Below, piece by piece: positions 43,708 to 53,193 of a DNA stretch of 64,000 bases (the first letter of the stretch is position 1; each line of letters starts with the position of its first letter). Position numbers and translations under genes: made by a program. The stretch comes from Streptomyces sp. TLI_105 (GTDB taxonomy: Bacteria; Actinomycetota; Actinomycetes; Streptomycetales; Streptomycetaceae): the NCBI RefSeq assembly GCF_900105415.1, contig NZ_FNSM01000001.1:4368501-4432500 (forward strand), written 5' to 3'. The notes beneath the pieces are model-generated. The model did no database searches, was not told the DNA's origin, and saw only the letters and a list, made by a program, of their open reading frames with translations.

Positions 43708-44577
43708 ATGCCGGACCCCGCCGCGCGCGATGCCGCCGAAGAGGCGTCGGCCTTCTCGCACCCGGCCGTCGCCCCGGACGCCACCGCCGCGTACGGCGAC
43801 CACCCGGACCAGGTGGTCGACTTCTACGCCCCGCGCGACGGGCGCACCCGGGCCCCGCTCGTCGTCGCCCTGCACGGCGGCGCCTGGCGGGCGCCGTACG
43901 ACCGGCAGCACCTGACCCCCTTCGTGGACTTCCTGGCCCGCCGGGGCTTCGCCGTGGCGAACGTCGAGTACCGGCGCGGCCCCGGCCTCCCCCGTCAGGG
44001 CGGTACGGCCCCGGTCGCCGGGCGCTGGCCGGAGACCTTCGACGACGTGGCGGCGGCGCTCGACGCCATGGCGGACCTGGTCGCCGCGCACCTCCCGCAG
44101 GCCGACCCGCGGCGGACCGTCCTCACCGGCCACTCGGCGGGCGGCCACCTCGCGCTGTGGGCCGCCGCCCGGCACGTCCTGCCCGCCGGCTCCCCGTGGC
44201 GCCTCCCCGCCCCGCCGGAGCTGCGCGGGGTCGTCGCCCTCGCCCCGATCTCCCACTTCGGGCGGGCGGTGGAGCTCGGGGTGTGCGGCGGCGCGGTCAC
44301 GGAGCTGCTCGGCGGCGAGTCCTCGTACGAGGAGCGCGCGGCCTTCGCGGACCCCTCCGTCCTCCTTCCGACCGGCATCGCGACCACCGTCGTCCAGGGC
44401 CGCGAGGACACCGACGTGCCGTACGCGGTGGCCGAGGCGTACGCGGAGGCGGCGGCGAAGGCGGGCGAGGGGGTCGGCCTGACGCTCCTGGAGGGCATCG
44501 GCCACTTCCCGCTGATCGACCCGGCGGCGGACGCGTGCGCGGTGGTGGCGGAGGAGATCGCCCAGCTGGCGTGGTGA
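43708..44577 (+). CDS. alpha/beta hydrolase, probable arylformamidase
   Basis: The 289-residue alpha/beta hydrolase has an oxyanion-hole HGGAWRAPYDRQH (about residue 55), the nucleophile elbow GHSAGGHLAL (about 141) and late catalytic Asp and His in GREDTDVPYAV and GIGHFPLID. HGGAW is typical of the eukaryotic-type arylformamidase/BD-FAE hydrolases. Its place directly after tryptophan dioxygenase and kynureninase suggests it hydrolyses N-formylkynurenine to kynurenine, the missing middle step. That assignment is by context; the metal-dependent KynB fold is not used here. Confidence 0.8.
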   Translation: MPDPAARDAAEEASAFSHPAVAPDATAAYGDHPDQVVDFYAPRDGRTRAPLVVALHGGAWRAPYDRQHLTPFVDFLARRGFAVANVEYRRGPGLPRQGGTAPVAGRWPETFDDVAAALDAMADLVAAHLPQADPRRTVLTGHSAGGHLALWAAARHVLPAGSPWRLPAPPELRGVVALAPISHFGRAVELGVCGGAVTELLGGESSYEERAAFADPSVLLPTGIATTVVQGREDTDVPYAVAEAYAEAAAKAGEGVGLTLLEGIGHFPLIDPAADACAVVAEEIAQLAW

Positions 44578-44674
44578 CCCCGGAATTCCGGATTCCCGTA
44601 CAACCCTTCGAATCGATCGCGAGTCTCATCGGGCACAGCACTCACGTGCCCGATCTTCTCGTGGGGGTTTCACC

Positions 44675-46894
44675 TTGCAGCTCCGTTCCACCGGCGCCCG
44701 TCTCGCCACCGCCGTCACGGTCGTCCTCGCCGTCACCGCCCTCGGCGCCGGCACGCTCGCCACTGCCCCGGCCGCGTTCGCGGCGACCTCGGCCTCCTCC
44801 GAGCAGGCCGCCGCGACCCTTCCCGTCTTCCCCGAGGGCTCCGAGCTCGCGGGCGTGGGTGCCACTGGCTTCCTCAGCTCCTCCTTCGACGAGTCCTACA
44901 CGAGGAACCTGCTCTGGACGCCGTACGACGGCGGGGCCTCTACCGAGATCCAGCAGCCCGAGGGCGGCGGCGTCTTCGTGGCCGGCAGCGACGTCGTGGT
45001 CATCGGCGACGCGAGCTGGAACCTCGAAATGCGTTCCATCACCCTGCGGAACATGGCCGACCCCGCAGCCCCGGCCGTGTCCATCGACCTCGGCGCGCTG
45101 AACGGCACCTACGTGACCGTGCTGAGCCCGACGAGCGTGCTCGCGCAGATCATGACGGAGCAGGGCTGGGAACTGCACGTCGTGACCAAGGACGGCGCCA
45201 CGACGACCAGTCGTAAGGTCGAAGGTCTGCCGGAGGACGCCAGCGAGTTCGTCGGCTCGACGACTCACGACGGTTCCGTCCTCGTCGGATACGCGACGGG
45301 TCCGGAGGGCGCGCGGACCGGCGGCCGGGCTCTGATCGACGTGGCGGCCGGGACGGTGACCGAGACCTACGCTTCCGCCGAGTCCGGGTACGACTTCACC
45401 AGCCTGATGTTCTCCGGCTCTCACGTGGCCTGGCTCGACTACGACAGCACCAGCGGGCTGTACGTCACCTCCGTCGACCGCAAGACGGGCGACAGGAAGA
45501 AAACCGTCCTGGGCGTCCGCGACGGCAAGTGGTACTACGAGCTCGTCGGGGACCGGCTGGTCTACGGCAATCCCTCGAAGGCCGCCCTGGCCGTCTCCCT
45601 GACCGGCGGCGAGACCCTCGAACTCGGCGTCACGGCGTCGTCCTCGGCGGCTGCGGCGGACGGCAGCGCCGTCCTGCGCGGCAGCCGGGCCGCCGACGGC
45701 GACGGCCTGTTCCGCGTCGCGGCTGGTGCGGACGGCACCCCGACCGTCACCAAGGTCGCCGAGACGGGCACGCCGGTGGCCGAGCAGCCGCTGGCGATCG
45801 ACGAGGTCCACGTCCCCGACACGGCGGACCTGGACAAGACCGGCGGCAAGGTGACCCTGGGCTGGACGCTGTCGCGCGCCGACGCCTACCTGGACGTCAC
45901 GCTCACGCACGTCGCCACCGGCAAGGAGTTCAAGAAGCGCCTGACCGCGCCCGCGTCCGGCACCCTGTTCTCCTTCGACTGGGACGGCGTCATCGACGGG
46001 GTCGACGCGCCGAACGGCACGTACGGCGTGGAGGCCGAGGCGACGCTGCTCGACGGCACCGGCGAGCCCGCCTACCAGGGCTGGCTCATGAACGTCGTCC
46101 GCGCGGCCGACCCGCACGACTACACGAACAACGGCTCCACCGACGTCCTCGCCCGGGACGCCGCCGGCGTGCTGTGGCGCGACGACCTGCGGGACCGTCC
46201 GGTGAACGGCCAGGTGGCACCGGCGAAGCGCACGAAGCTGGGCGCGGGCTTCCAGGCGTACAACGCCATCGAGGCCGCCGGGAACCTCGCGGGCGGACCG
46301 GCCGGCGACTTCGTCGCCCGCGACACCACCGGCGTCCTGTGGAGCTTCCTCGGCAAGGGCGACGGCACCTTCGTCAACCGGACCCGGATCGGCGCCGGCT
46401 GGGGCGCCTACAACAAGATCGCGGCCGGCTCCGACCTGACCGGCGACGGCCGCCCCGACCTCGTCGCCGTCGACGGCGCGGGCGCGCTCTGGCTCCACAA
46501 GGCCACCGGCAAGTGGGACGCCCCCTACGCGGCCCGCGTGCGGCTCGCCTCCGCCGGCTTCAACACGTACAACCAGCTCACGGCCGTCGGCGACGTGGCG
46601 GGCACCGTCGCGGGCGACGTCGTCGCGCGCGACACGGCGGGCGTGCTGTGGCTGTTCCCCGGCAAGGGCGACGGCACGTTCGCCCCGCGCGTCCGGATCG
46701 GCGGCGGCTGGGGCGTCTTCTCCCAGCTCGTCGGCGCCGGCGACCTCGACAACGACGGGCGCCCGGACCTGATCGCGTACGGGTCGGGCGGCACGTACGT
46801 CTACCACTCGACGGGCTCCGTCACCACTCCCTTCAGCCGTCGGACGACGTCGCTGTACGCGGGCGAGGGCACCAAGTTCAACAGCATCGCCTGA
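44675..46894 (+). CDS. secreted FG-GAP/VCBS repeat protein
   Basis: The 739-residue exported protein starts at TTG 44675 with GGGGG five bases upstream. It has a signal peptide to about residue 37 (TAPAAFAAT), a beta-propeller-like middle (about 50-360), an Ig/FlgD-like domain (about 365-470, LFSFDWDGVIDGVDAPNGTY) and a C-terminal FG-GAP/VCBS region (about 480-735) with repeats such as GDGRPDLVAVDGAGALWLHK, calcium-binding DxDxDG-like loops and YNKIAAGSDLTG. Such proteins are common secreted proteins in Streptomyces with no known enzyme activity; a binding or adhesion role is likely. Confidence 0.85.
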   Translation: MQLRSTGARLATAVTVVLAVTALGAGTLATAPAAFAATSASSEQAAATLPVFPEGSELAGVGATGFLSSSFDESYTRNLLWTPYDGGASTEIQQPEGGGVFVAGSDVVVIGDASWNLEMRSITLRNMADPAAPAVSIDLGALNGTYVTVLSPTSVLAQIMTEQGWELHVVTKDGATTTSRKVEGLPEDASEFVGSTTHDGSVLVGYATGPEGARTGGRALIDVAAGTVTETYASAESGYDFTSLMFSGSHVAWLDYDSTSGLYVTSVDRKTGDRKKTVLGVRDGKWYYELVGDRLVYGNPSKAALAVSLTGGETLELGVTASSSAAAADGSAVLRGSRAADGDGLFRVAAGADGTPTVTKVAETGTPVAEQPLAIDEVHVPDTADLDKTGGKVTLGWTLSRADAYLDVTLTHVATGKEFKKRLTAPASGTLFSFDWDGVIDGVDAPNGTYGVEAEATLLDGTGEPAYQGWLMNVVRAADPHDYTNNGSTDVLARDAAGVLWRDDLRDRPVNGQVAPAKRTKLGAGFQAYNAIEAAGNLAGGPAGDFVARDTTGVLWSFLGKGDGTFVNRTRIGAGWGAYNKIAAGSDLTGDGRPDLVAVDGAGALWLHKATGKWDAPYAARVRLASAGFNTYNQLTAVGDVAGTVAGDVVARDTAGVLWLFPGKGDGTFAPRVRIGGGWGVFSQLVGAGDLDNDGRPDLIAYGSGGTYVYHSTGSVTTPFSRRTTSLYAGEGTKFNSIA

Positions 46895-46980
46895 GGGCCG
46901 CCCTAGTCCTCAAGGGGGACCCGGAAGGATCCGCATCCAGCGGGACGACCGGGTCCCCCGCCCCCCGTACCGTTTTCGGT

Positions 46981-48294
46981 GTGACCCAGACACAGTCCAC
47001 CGAGACGAGCCGCAGCCCCGAGTTCCGCCTGGTGCAGGTGGCGCTCGGCGGCCTGCGCCAGGAACTCTTCCACGACGCCTTCGCCTACCGGCCGCTCCCG
47101 CGCATGGAGGTGAACAGCGGGCCGACGCGCTTCCTGCCGGAGCGGATACGGGCGTACGCCGGTCTGCTGCCGCACGCGGTCGTCGCCTTCGCGGCGCTGA
47201 TCGTCTTCGCCATCGGGATGGATCGCTTCCACGGCGCCATCGGTTCGTTCGGGGCCCTGACCGCCTTCGTGCCGGCCGCGATCGTGCTGCTCACCCTGGT
47301 CCGGCCGGTCCTCGCCTTCTGGGCCGCGCTCGGCACGGCCCCCTTCGTGGGGTACCTCGCCGGCTACGAGTCCGGCTGGCCCTGGGCGGCGAACTCGCTG
47401 GCCGCGCACCTCGTGGTCCTCGTCGTCGTCGCCGCCCGCACCCGGCCCCGTACCGCCGCGTGGATGTGGCTGGTGACGGCGGGCTACTGCCTCTTCGCCG
47501 AGACGTTCCTCGGGATCGGGACCGGCTCCGAGTCGGTACCGCTGCTGTTCGTCGCCGCCCTCGCCCTGCTCACCGTCACCGTCTTCCAGGTCCGCCGCCA
47601 GGCGACCCGCGAGGTCACCGCCCAGCAGACCGTCACCGCGCAGGAGCGTTCGAAGCGGACCCTCCTGGAGGAGCGGACGACCATCGCGCGGGAGCTGCAC
47701 GACGTCGTCGCCCACCACATGTCGGTGGTCGCCATCCAGGCGGAGGCCGCGCCGTACCGGGTGGAGAACCCGCCGCCGGAGCTGGAGCAGGCGTTCCTCA
47801 CCATCCGGGAGAACGCCGTCGCCGCGCTGACCGAGCTGCGCCGCATCCTCGGGGTCGTCCGGGCCGAGGACTACGAGGCGCCCGACGCGCCGCAGCCGAC
47901 CCTCGGCGACCTGGACGCGCTCGTCGACAACGTCCGCGAGGCCGGGCTCGACGTGACGAAGACGGTGACCGGCGCGGTGCGCGAGCTGCCGCAGGGCGTG
48001 GAGCTCTCCGCGTACCGGATCGTCCAGGAGGCCCTGTCGAACGTGCTGCGGCACGCGCCGGGCGCGGCCGCGAAGGTCGAGGTCAGCTACGTTCTCGGCG
48101 GTCTCGGTCTGCGCATCGCCAACGGCCCGGCGCGCGGTCTCGTCAAGCCTTCGCCGGGCGCCGGGCACGGCATCACCGGCATGCGGGAGCGTGTGACGAT
48201 GCTGGGCGGGGAGATGACGGCCGAGGCGACCGACGACGGTGGCTACGAGGTGACGGCCTTCGTCCCCGTGAGCCGTGAGGAGGCCGCGCAGTGA
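46981..48294 (+). CDS. sensor histidine kinase (NarL-type system)
   Basis: The 437-residue kinase has five or six N-terminal membrane helices (about 60-190) without a large extracellular sensor, a HisKA_3 dimerisation/phosphoacceptor domain (ERTTIARELHDVVAHHMSVV, acceptor His in ELHDVVAHH, about residue 240) and a HATPase_c domain with GHGITGMRERVTMLGGEM. It phosphorylates the response regulator encoded next, whose start overlaps its stop (GTGA). The signal is unknown; intramembrane-sensing kinases of this type often sense envelope stress. The start is GTG 46981. Confidence 0.92.
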   Translation: MTQTQSTETSRSPEFRLVQVALGGLRQELFHDAFAYRPLPRMEVNSGPTRFLPERIRAYAGLLPHAVVAFAALIVFAIGMDRFHGAIGSFGALTAFVPAAIVLLTLVRPVLAFWAALGTAPFVGYLAGYESGWPWAANSLAAHLVVLVVVAARTRPRTAAWMWLVTAGYCLFAETFLGIGTGSESVPLLFVAALALLTVTVFQVRRQATREVTAQQTVTAQERSKRTLLEERTTIARELHDVVAHHMSVVAIQAEAAPYRVENPPPELEQAFLTIRENAVAALTELRRILGVVRAEDYEAPDAPQPTLGDLDALVDNVREAGLDVTKTVTGAVRELPQGVELSAYRIVQEALSNVLRHAPGAAAKVEVSYVLGGLGLRIANGPARGLVKPSPGAGHGITGMRERVTMLGGEMTAEATDDGGYEVTAFVPVSREEAAQ

Positions 48295-48950
48295 TCCGCG
48301 TACTGATCGTCGACGACCAGATGATGGTCCGCGAGGGCTTCTCCGTACTGCTCGGCGCGATGCCGGACATCGAGGTCGTCGGCGAGGCGGTCAACGGCCG
48401 GGAGGCGATCGCGCAGGTCGCCGCCCTCCGGCCCGACGTGGTGCTCATGGACATCCGGATGCCCGAGCTGAACGGCATCGAGGCCACCCGGGAGATCGTC
48501 GCCGCCGACGCGGACGCGAAGGTGCTGGTCCTGACCACCTTCGACCTCGACGAGTACGTGTACCAGGCGCTGCGCGCCGGGGCCTCCGGCTTCCTCCTCA
48601 AGGACGCCTCGGCCCGGCAGCTCGCGGACGGCGTCCGGGTGGTCGCGGCCGGCGAGGCGCTGCTGGCGCCGACCGTCACCAAGCGGCTGATCACCGAGTT
48701 CGCGAAGGCGCCGGGCTCTCCGCGCCCGCCCGCGATGGCGCAGATCGGGGAGCTGACCGAGCGGGAGACGGAGGTCCTGGTCCTCATCGCGCAGGGCCTG
48801 TCGAACGCCGAGATCGCCGACCACCTCGTCGTCGCCGAGTCGACGATCAAGACGCACGTCAGCCGGATCCTGGTGAAGCTGGGCCTGCGCGACCGCACGC
48901 AGGCGGCGGTCTTCGCGTACGAGGCGGGGTTGGTGCGGGTCGGCGGGTAG
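48291..48950 (+). CDS. LuxR/NarL-family response regulator
   Basis: The 219-residue regulator has a receiver domain (1-120) with the acidic pair Asp8-Asp9, phosphoacceptor Asp54 (VVLMDIRMPE) and Lys in FLLKDASARQ, and a LuxR HTH (about 150-210: LTERETEVLVLIAQGLSNAE, then TIKTHVSRILVKLGLRDRTQ). It is the partner of the adjacent kinase, with translational coupling. Neighbours are a P450 and a divergent ABC exporter, but no target can be inferred from sequence. Confidence 0.94.
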   Translation: MIRVLIVDDQMMVREGFSVLLGAMPDIEVVGEAVNGREAIAQVAALRPDVVLMDIRMPELNGIEATREIVAADADAKVLVLTTFDLDEYVYQALRAGASGFLLKDASARQLADGVRVVAAGEALLAPTVTKRLITEFAKAPGSPRPPAMAQIGELTERETEVLVLIAQGLSNAEIADHLVVAESTIKTHVSRILVKLGLRDRTQAAVFAYEAGLVRVGG

Positions 48951-48959
48951 CGTCCGTCC

Positions 48960-50147
48960 ATGGAAGCCTCTTACGACCCCTGGTCGGCGGAGTTCGTCGC
49001 CGACCCGTATCCCGCCTACGCCGAGCTGCGCGCCGCCGGCCGCGCCCACTGGCACGCCCCCACCCGCCAGTGGCTGATCCCGCACCACGCGGACGTGTCG
49101 GCCCTCCTCCGGGACCGGCGCCTGGGCCGGACGTACACCCACCGCTTCACGCACGAGGAGTTCGGGCGGGAGGCGCCGGACGCCGCGTACGAGCCGTTCC
49201 ACACGCTCAACGACCACGGGCTGCTCGATCTGGAGGCGGCCGACCACACCCGGATCCGGCGGCTGGTGTCGAAGGCGTTCACGCCGAGGACGGTGGAGGA
49301 CCTGGCGCCGACGGTACGGGGCCTCGCCGCCGGTCTCGTCGGTGACCTGGTGGCGGCGGGCGGCGGCGATCTGCTGTCCGTCGTCGCCGAGCCGCTGCCG
49401 GTCGCGGTGATCGCCGAGATGCTCGGCATCCCGGCCGAGGACGAGGAGCGGGGGCGGCTGCGGCCCTGGTCGGCGGCGATCTGCGGGATGTTCGAGCTGA
49501 ACCCCTCGGAGGAGACGGCCCGGCGGGCGGTCGAGGCCTCGGTGGAGTTCTCGGACTATCTGCGGGAGCTGATCGCGCGGCGGCGGAAGAGCCCGGGAAA
49601 TGACCTGATTTCATCCCTGATCGCGGTGGAGGAGCTGACGGAGCAGGAGATGATCTCCACCTGTGTCCTGCTCCTCAACGCGGGCCACGAGGCCACGGTG
49701 AACACCACGGTCAACGGCTGGTGGACGCTGCTCAGGGAGGGCGTCCGGCCGGATCCCGAAAAGTTGTCCACAGCTGTGGAAGAACTTCTGCGCTACGACA
49801 CCCCGCTCCAGATGTTCGAGCGCTGGGTCCTCGACGACATCGAGCTCGACGGCGTCACCCTCCCGCGCGGCTCCGAGGTCGCCCTCCTCTTCGGCTCCGC
49901 CAACCGCGACCCCGCCCGCTTCGGCCCCACCGCCGACGTCCTCGACCTCGAACGGGCCGACAACCCGCACATCACCTTCGGCGCCGGCATCCACTACTGC
50001 CTCGGAGCCCCGCTCGCCCGCCTCGAACTGACCGCCGTCTTCGGTGAGTTGCTGAGGCAGGCGCCGGGGCTGAGGCTCGCGGCGGAACCGGTGTGGAAGC
50101 CGGGGTACGTCATCCGGGGCTTCGAGGAACTGCTCGTGGAGGTGTGA
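48960..50147 (+). CDS. cytochrome P450
   Basis: This is a 395-residue bacterial class I P450. The I-helix oxygen-binding motif is AGHEAT (about residue 240), the K-helix ExxR is EELLRY (about 277) and the haem signature FGAGIHYCLGAPLARLEL (about 340) includes the Cys ligand. It resembles the CYP107/CYP105-type group of actinobacteria. The substrate is unknown. It needs a ferredoxin and reductase, and none is adjacent. ATG 48960 starts ten bases after the response regulator stop, so it may be read with the two-component genes. It is convergent with the ABC permease gene, with three bases between them. Confidence 0.93.
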   Translation: MEASYDPWSAEFVADPYPAYAELRAAGRAHWHAPTRQWLIPHHADVSALLRDRRLGRTYTHRFTHEEFGREAPDAAYEPFHTLNDHGLLDLEAADHTRIRRLVSKAFTPRTVEDLAPTVRGLAAGLVGDLVAAGGGDLLSVVAEPLPVAVIAEMLGIPAEDEERGRLRPWSAAICGMFELNPSEETARRAVEASVEFSDYLRELIARRRKSPGNDLISSLIAVEELTEQEMISTCVLLLNAGHEATVNTTVNGWWTLLREGVRPDPEKLSTAVEELLRYDTPLQMFERWVLDDIELDGVTLPRGSEVALLFGSANRDPARFGPTADVLDLERADNPHITFGAGIHYCLGAPLARLELTAVFGELLRQAPGLRLAAEPVWKPGYVIRGFEELLVEV

Positions 50148-50150
50148 CGC

Positions 50151-51719
50151 TCAACCGCTGACGTCCCGGCGGCGCAGCCCCGCCAGGCCCGTCGCCGTCA
50201 GGGCCGCCGCCAGGGCCGTCAGGACCAGGACCGGGGTCCAGGTCATGTCCGGGCCCGGCAGCCTCGGCAGGTGCCCGAAGGGGGAGACGTCCAGGACGGC
50301 CTGCGGCAGGTCCAGGGCGGGGCCGATCCAGCCGAGGGCCAGGCAGAGCCCGGCCACGCCCCACGCGGCGGTCGCGGCCTTCGGGGCGGCGCCCCAGAGC
50401 AGGACCGCGAGCCCGGCGAGCGTCCAGACGCCCGGGAGCTGGACGAGTGCGGCGCCCAGGATCGGGCCGGGCTCGTGTCCGTACGCGAGGGTCAGGCCGA
50501 GCCCGCCGAGGACCAGGATCAGGGCCGAGCCGCCGAAGGCGATCACCAGGTGCCCGGCGGCCCAGCGGAGCCGGCCGAGGGAGCCCGCGAGGAGCGGCTC
50601 GGCCCGGCCCGAGGTCTCCTCCCCGTGCGGCCGCAGCACGGACCCGACCGCGTACAGCGCCGCGAGCATCCCGAGGAGGGAGACCATGGTGGCGAGGAAG
50701 GCGTCGGTCAGCGCGCTCTGGCCGCCCATCCGCTCGAAGATCTCCCGGGCCCGTTCGTTGTCGCCGACGATGTCGGCCGCGCCCTCGGCCATCCCGCCGA
50801 AGACGAGCCCGCCGAGCAGGAAGCCGAGGGACCAGCCGAGGAGCGTGCCGCGCTGGAGCCGCCAGGCGAGCGCCCCGGCGGTGGCGAGACGGCCTTCGGC
50901 CGGGCCCAGCCGGGTCGGGAGGAAGCTCGCGCCGACGTCCCTGCGGGCGGTCAGGGCGTACGCCGCCGCCGTCTGGACCAGGGCGGCGGCGAGGATCAGG
51001 AGCAGCACCCACCAGCGCTCGTCGGCGAAGGCGCGGACGTGTTCGGCCCAGCCGACCGGCGAGACCCAGGTGAGCACCGACGAACCGTCCGCCGTGCCGG
51101 AGTCGCCGGCCGCCCGCAGGACGAACGCCAGGCCCAGGACGGCGGCCGACAGGCCCTTGGCGAGCCGGGCGCTCTCCGTGAACTGGGCGGCGAGCGCGGC
51201 CGTGGTCGCGAAGACCATGCCGGTGCCGCCGATCGCCAGGCCGAGCGCGAGCGCCCCGGCGGCGCCCTGTCCGGCGAGGCCGGCGGTGACGACGAGGGCG
51301 ACGGCCGTGTTGAGGGTGAGGGCGGCGAGGAGCGCCGCCGTCAGCGGGGCCCGGCGGCCCACCGCCCCTGCGGACAGCATCTCCTGACGGCCCGTCTCCT
51401 CTTCCTCGCGGGTGTGCCGGACCACCACGATCAGGCTGGCGACGGCGGCGAGGACCGCGCCGAAGGTGCCGAAGCGCCAGGCGACGAGCCCGCCGAGGGA
51501 GTCGCCGAAGACCGGCCCGTACAGGGCGCGCATCGAGCTGTTGGCGGTCATGGAGGCGGCGAGCTCGGCGCGCTCGGCGGCCGTGCCGTACAGCCCCTCC
51601 AGGGATCCGGCGCCGCTCGCGACCATGCCGCCGGTGACGAGGGCCCAGACGGGGAGCGTCAGCCGGTCGCGGCGCAGCGCGAGCCGGGTGAGGACGCCGG
51701 TGCCGGCGAGCGCGGTCAT
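50151..51719 (-). CDS. ABC transporter permease (ABC-2 exporter type)
   Basis: The 522-residue protein has about 12 transmembrane helices in two similar halves (each beginning with a hydrophobic pair, then a long loop), as in ABC-2-type polyketide/antibiotic exporter permeases. Landmarks are [40 protein letters not shown] and [20 protein letters not shown], the last being repeated-type motifs before membrane helices. It forms the membrane part of an exporter with the ATPase encoded just upstream, overlapping by four bases. The substrate is unknown. Confidence 0.88.
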   Translation of the reverse strand: MTALAGTGVLTRLALRRDRLTLPVWALVTGGMVASGAGSLEGLYGTAAERAELAASMTANSSMRALYGPVFGDSLGGLVAWRFGTFGAVLAAVASLIVVVRHTREEEETGRQEMLSAGAVGRRAPLTAALLAALTLNTAVALVVTAGLAGQGAAGALALGLAIGGTGMVFATTAALAAQFTESARLAKGLSAAVLGLAFVLRAAGDSGTADGSSVLTWVSPVGWAEHVRAFADERWWVLLLILAAALVQTAAAYALTARRDVGASFLPTRLGPAEGRLATAGALAWRLQRGTLLGWSLGFLLGGLVFGGMAEGAADIVGDNERAREIFERMGGQSALTDAFLATMVSLLGMLAALYAVGSVLRPHGEETSGRAEPLLAGSLGRLRWAAGHLVIAFGGSALILVLGGLGLTLAYGHEPGPILGAALVQLPGVWTLAGLAVLLWGAAPKAATAAWGVAGLCLALGWIGPALDLPQAVLDVSPFGHLPRLPGPDMTWTPVLVLTALAAALTATGLAGLRRRDVSG

Positions 51720-52618
51720 CGGACGGCCTCCTCGTCGGCGTAGTGACGGAGGAAGAGCTCCTCCAGGGTGGGCGGGGTGGAGGTCAGGCTCCGTACGCCC
51801 GAGGCCGTCAGGGAGCGGAGGACGGCGTCGAGCTTGTCGGTGTCGACCTGGAACCTCACGCGGCTTCCCTGCGCGTCGAAGCCGTGGACGCCCGTCAGGT
51901 GGGCGAGGCCGTTGGGCGGTCCGGCGAGTTCGGCGGTGACGCTGGTACGGGTCAGGTGCCGCAGCTGCGCGAGCGAACCCGACTCGACGGTCCGGCCCTT
52001 GCGGACGATGCTGATCCGGTCGCAGAGGGCCTCGACCTCGCTGAGGATGTGGCTCGACAGCAGGACGGTCCGGCCCCGGTCGCGGGCCTCCTCGACACAG
52101 CTCTGGAAGACCTCCTCCATCAGCGGGTCGAGGCCGCTGGTCGGCTCGTCGAGGACGAGCAGGTCGACGTCGGCGGCGAAGGCGGCGACCAGGGCGACCT
52201 TCTGCCGGTTGCCCTTGGAGTAGGTGCGGCCCTTCTTGGTGGGGTCGAGCTCGAAGCGTTCGATCAGCTCGGCCCGCCGGGCCTTGTCCAGGCGGCCGCC
52301 CCCGCGCAGCCTGCCGTACAGGTCGATGACCTCGCCGCCGGAGAGGTTGCGCCAGAGCGTCACGTCGCCGGGGACGTACGCGATCCGGCGGTGGAGCTCG
52401 ACGGCGTCGCGCCAGGGGTCGCGGCCGAGGAGCCGGGCGGCGCCGGAGTCGGGCCGCAGCAGGCCCAGGAGGGCCCGGATGGTGGTGGACTTCCCGGCGC
52501 CGTTGGGGCCGAGGAAACCGTGGACCTCGCCGGTCTCGACGGCGAGGTCGAGGCCGTCGAGGGCGTGGGTGCGCCCGAAGGACTTGTGGAGTCCGATGAC
52601 GCTGATTGCCTTCGTCAT
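51716..52618 (-). CDS. ABC transporter ATP-binding protein
   Basis: The 300-residue ATPase has Walker [17 protein letters not shown] (about residue 38), a Q-loop, LSGGEV- and [17 protein letters not shown] signature region, Walker [21 protein letters not shown] and the switch His in [15 protein letters not shown]. The signature is SKGNRQKV rather than LSGGQ, as in DrrA-like drug-exporter ATPases. It energises the exporter with the downstream permease. The gene is divergent from a MarR/GbsR-like regulator, with a palindromic operator between the two. Confidence 0.93.
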   Translation of the reverse strand: MTKAISVIGLHKSFGRTHALDGLDLAVETGEVHGFLGPNGAGKSTTIRALLGLLRPDSGAARLLGRDPWRDAVELHRRIAYVPGDVTLWRNLSGGEVIDLYGRLRGGGRLDKARRAELIERFELDPTKKGRTYSKGNRQKVALVAAFAADVDLLVLDEPTSGLDPLMEEVFQSCVEEARDRGRTVLLSSHILSEVEALCDRISIVRKGRTVESGSLAQLRHLTRTSVTAELAGPPNGLAHLTGVHGFDAQGSRVRFQVDTDKLDAVLRSLTASGVRSLTSTPPTLEELFLRHYADEEAVR

Positions 52619-52638
52619 GGTTCTGAACGTACGGTAGT

Positions 52639-52654
52639 TTCACAAATTTGTGAA
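52639..52654. promoter_or_regulatory. 16-bp perfect palindrome, probable operator
   Basis: TTCACAAATTTGTGAA lies midway between the divergent ABC exporter (start 52618) and regulator (start 52681), flanked by looser arms ACGGT...ACCGT. The AT-rich palindrome suits a winged-HTH dimer. TATAAAGT at about 52668 may be the regulator's -10 region. Confidence 0.75.
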
Positions 52655-52680
52655 GTTAAGGAACCGTATAAAGTCTGAGG

Positions 52681-53193
52681 ATGGGTGAGAGCGAGATGAC
52701 GACGAGGACCGACGGGGCCGACGCGGCCGACGACGAGGCGGTCTCCCGCTTCGTGGAGCGCTTCGCCGCCGAGATGACCGCTGCCGGCATGCAGCGCATG
52801 GCGAGCCGCGTCTTCGCGGCGCTCCTCGCCTCCGAGACGGCCTCCATGACCTCGGCCGAGCTGGCCGAACAGCTGCGGATCAGCCCGGCCGCCGTCTCCG
52901 GAGCGATCGGCTACCTCGCCCGGGTCGGCATGGTCAGCCGCGAGCGCGACCCCGGCACCCGCCGGGAGCGGTACGTCCTCCACAACGAGCTCTGGTACGA
53001 GACCTTCACCCGCCGCGACCAGACCCTCACCCGCTGGGAGAAGGCCCTCGACGAGGGCGCCGCGACCCTCGGAACGGACAGCGCGGCGGGCCGCCGCATC
53101 GCGGAGACGGCCGAGTTCTTCGCCTTCCTGCACGGCGAGATGGCCGGGATCATGGACCGCTGGCGCGCCCACAAGGAGGCGCAGGCGGGCTGA
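52681..53193 (+). CDS. MarR/GbsR-like transcriptional regulator
   Basis: The 170-residue winged-HTH protein has the DNA-binding core (about 35-100: MQRMASRVFAALLASETASM, then AELAEQLRISPAAVSGAIGY, LARVGMVSRERDPG), with the beta-wing, and a C-terminal helical dimerisation region. It resembles GbsR/MarR-family regulators that control adjacent exporters. It is divergent from the ABC exporter genes with a palindrome between, so it most likely represses them and responds to the exported compound. The start is ATG 52681; ATG 52696 is a possible alternative. Confidence 0.87.
   Translation: MGESEMTTRTDGADAADDEAVSRFVERFAAEMTAAGMQRMASRVFAALLASETASMTSAELAEQLRISPAAVSGAIGYLARVGMVSRERDPGTRRERYVLHNELWYETFTRRDQTLTRWEKALDEGAATLGTDSAAGRRIAETAEFFAFLHGEMAGIMDRWRAHKEAQAG

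Noticed and set aside
48960..52618. A secondary-metabolite gene cluster (P450, exporter, regulators).
   Set aside because: No biosynthetic core enzyme is present and the surrounding genes are housekeeping.
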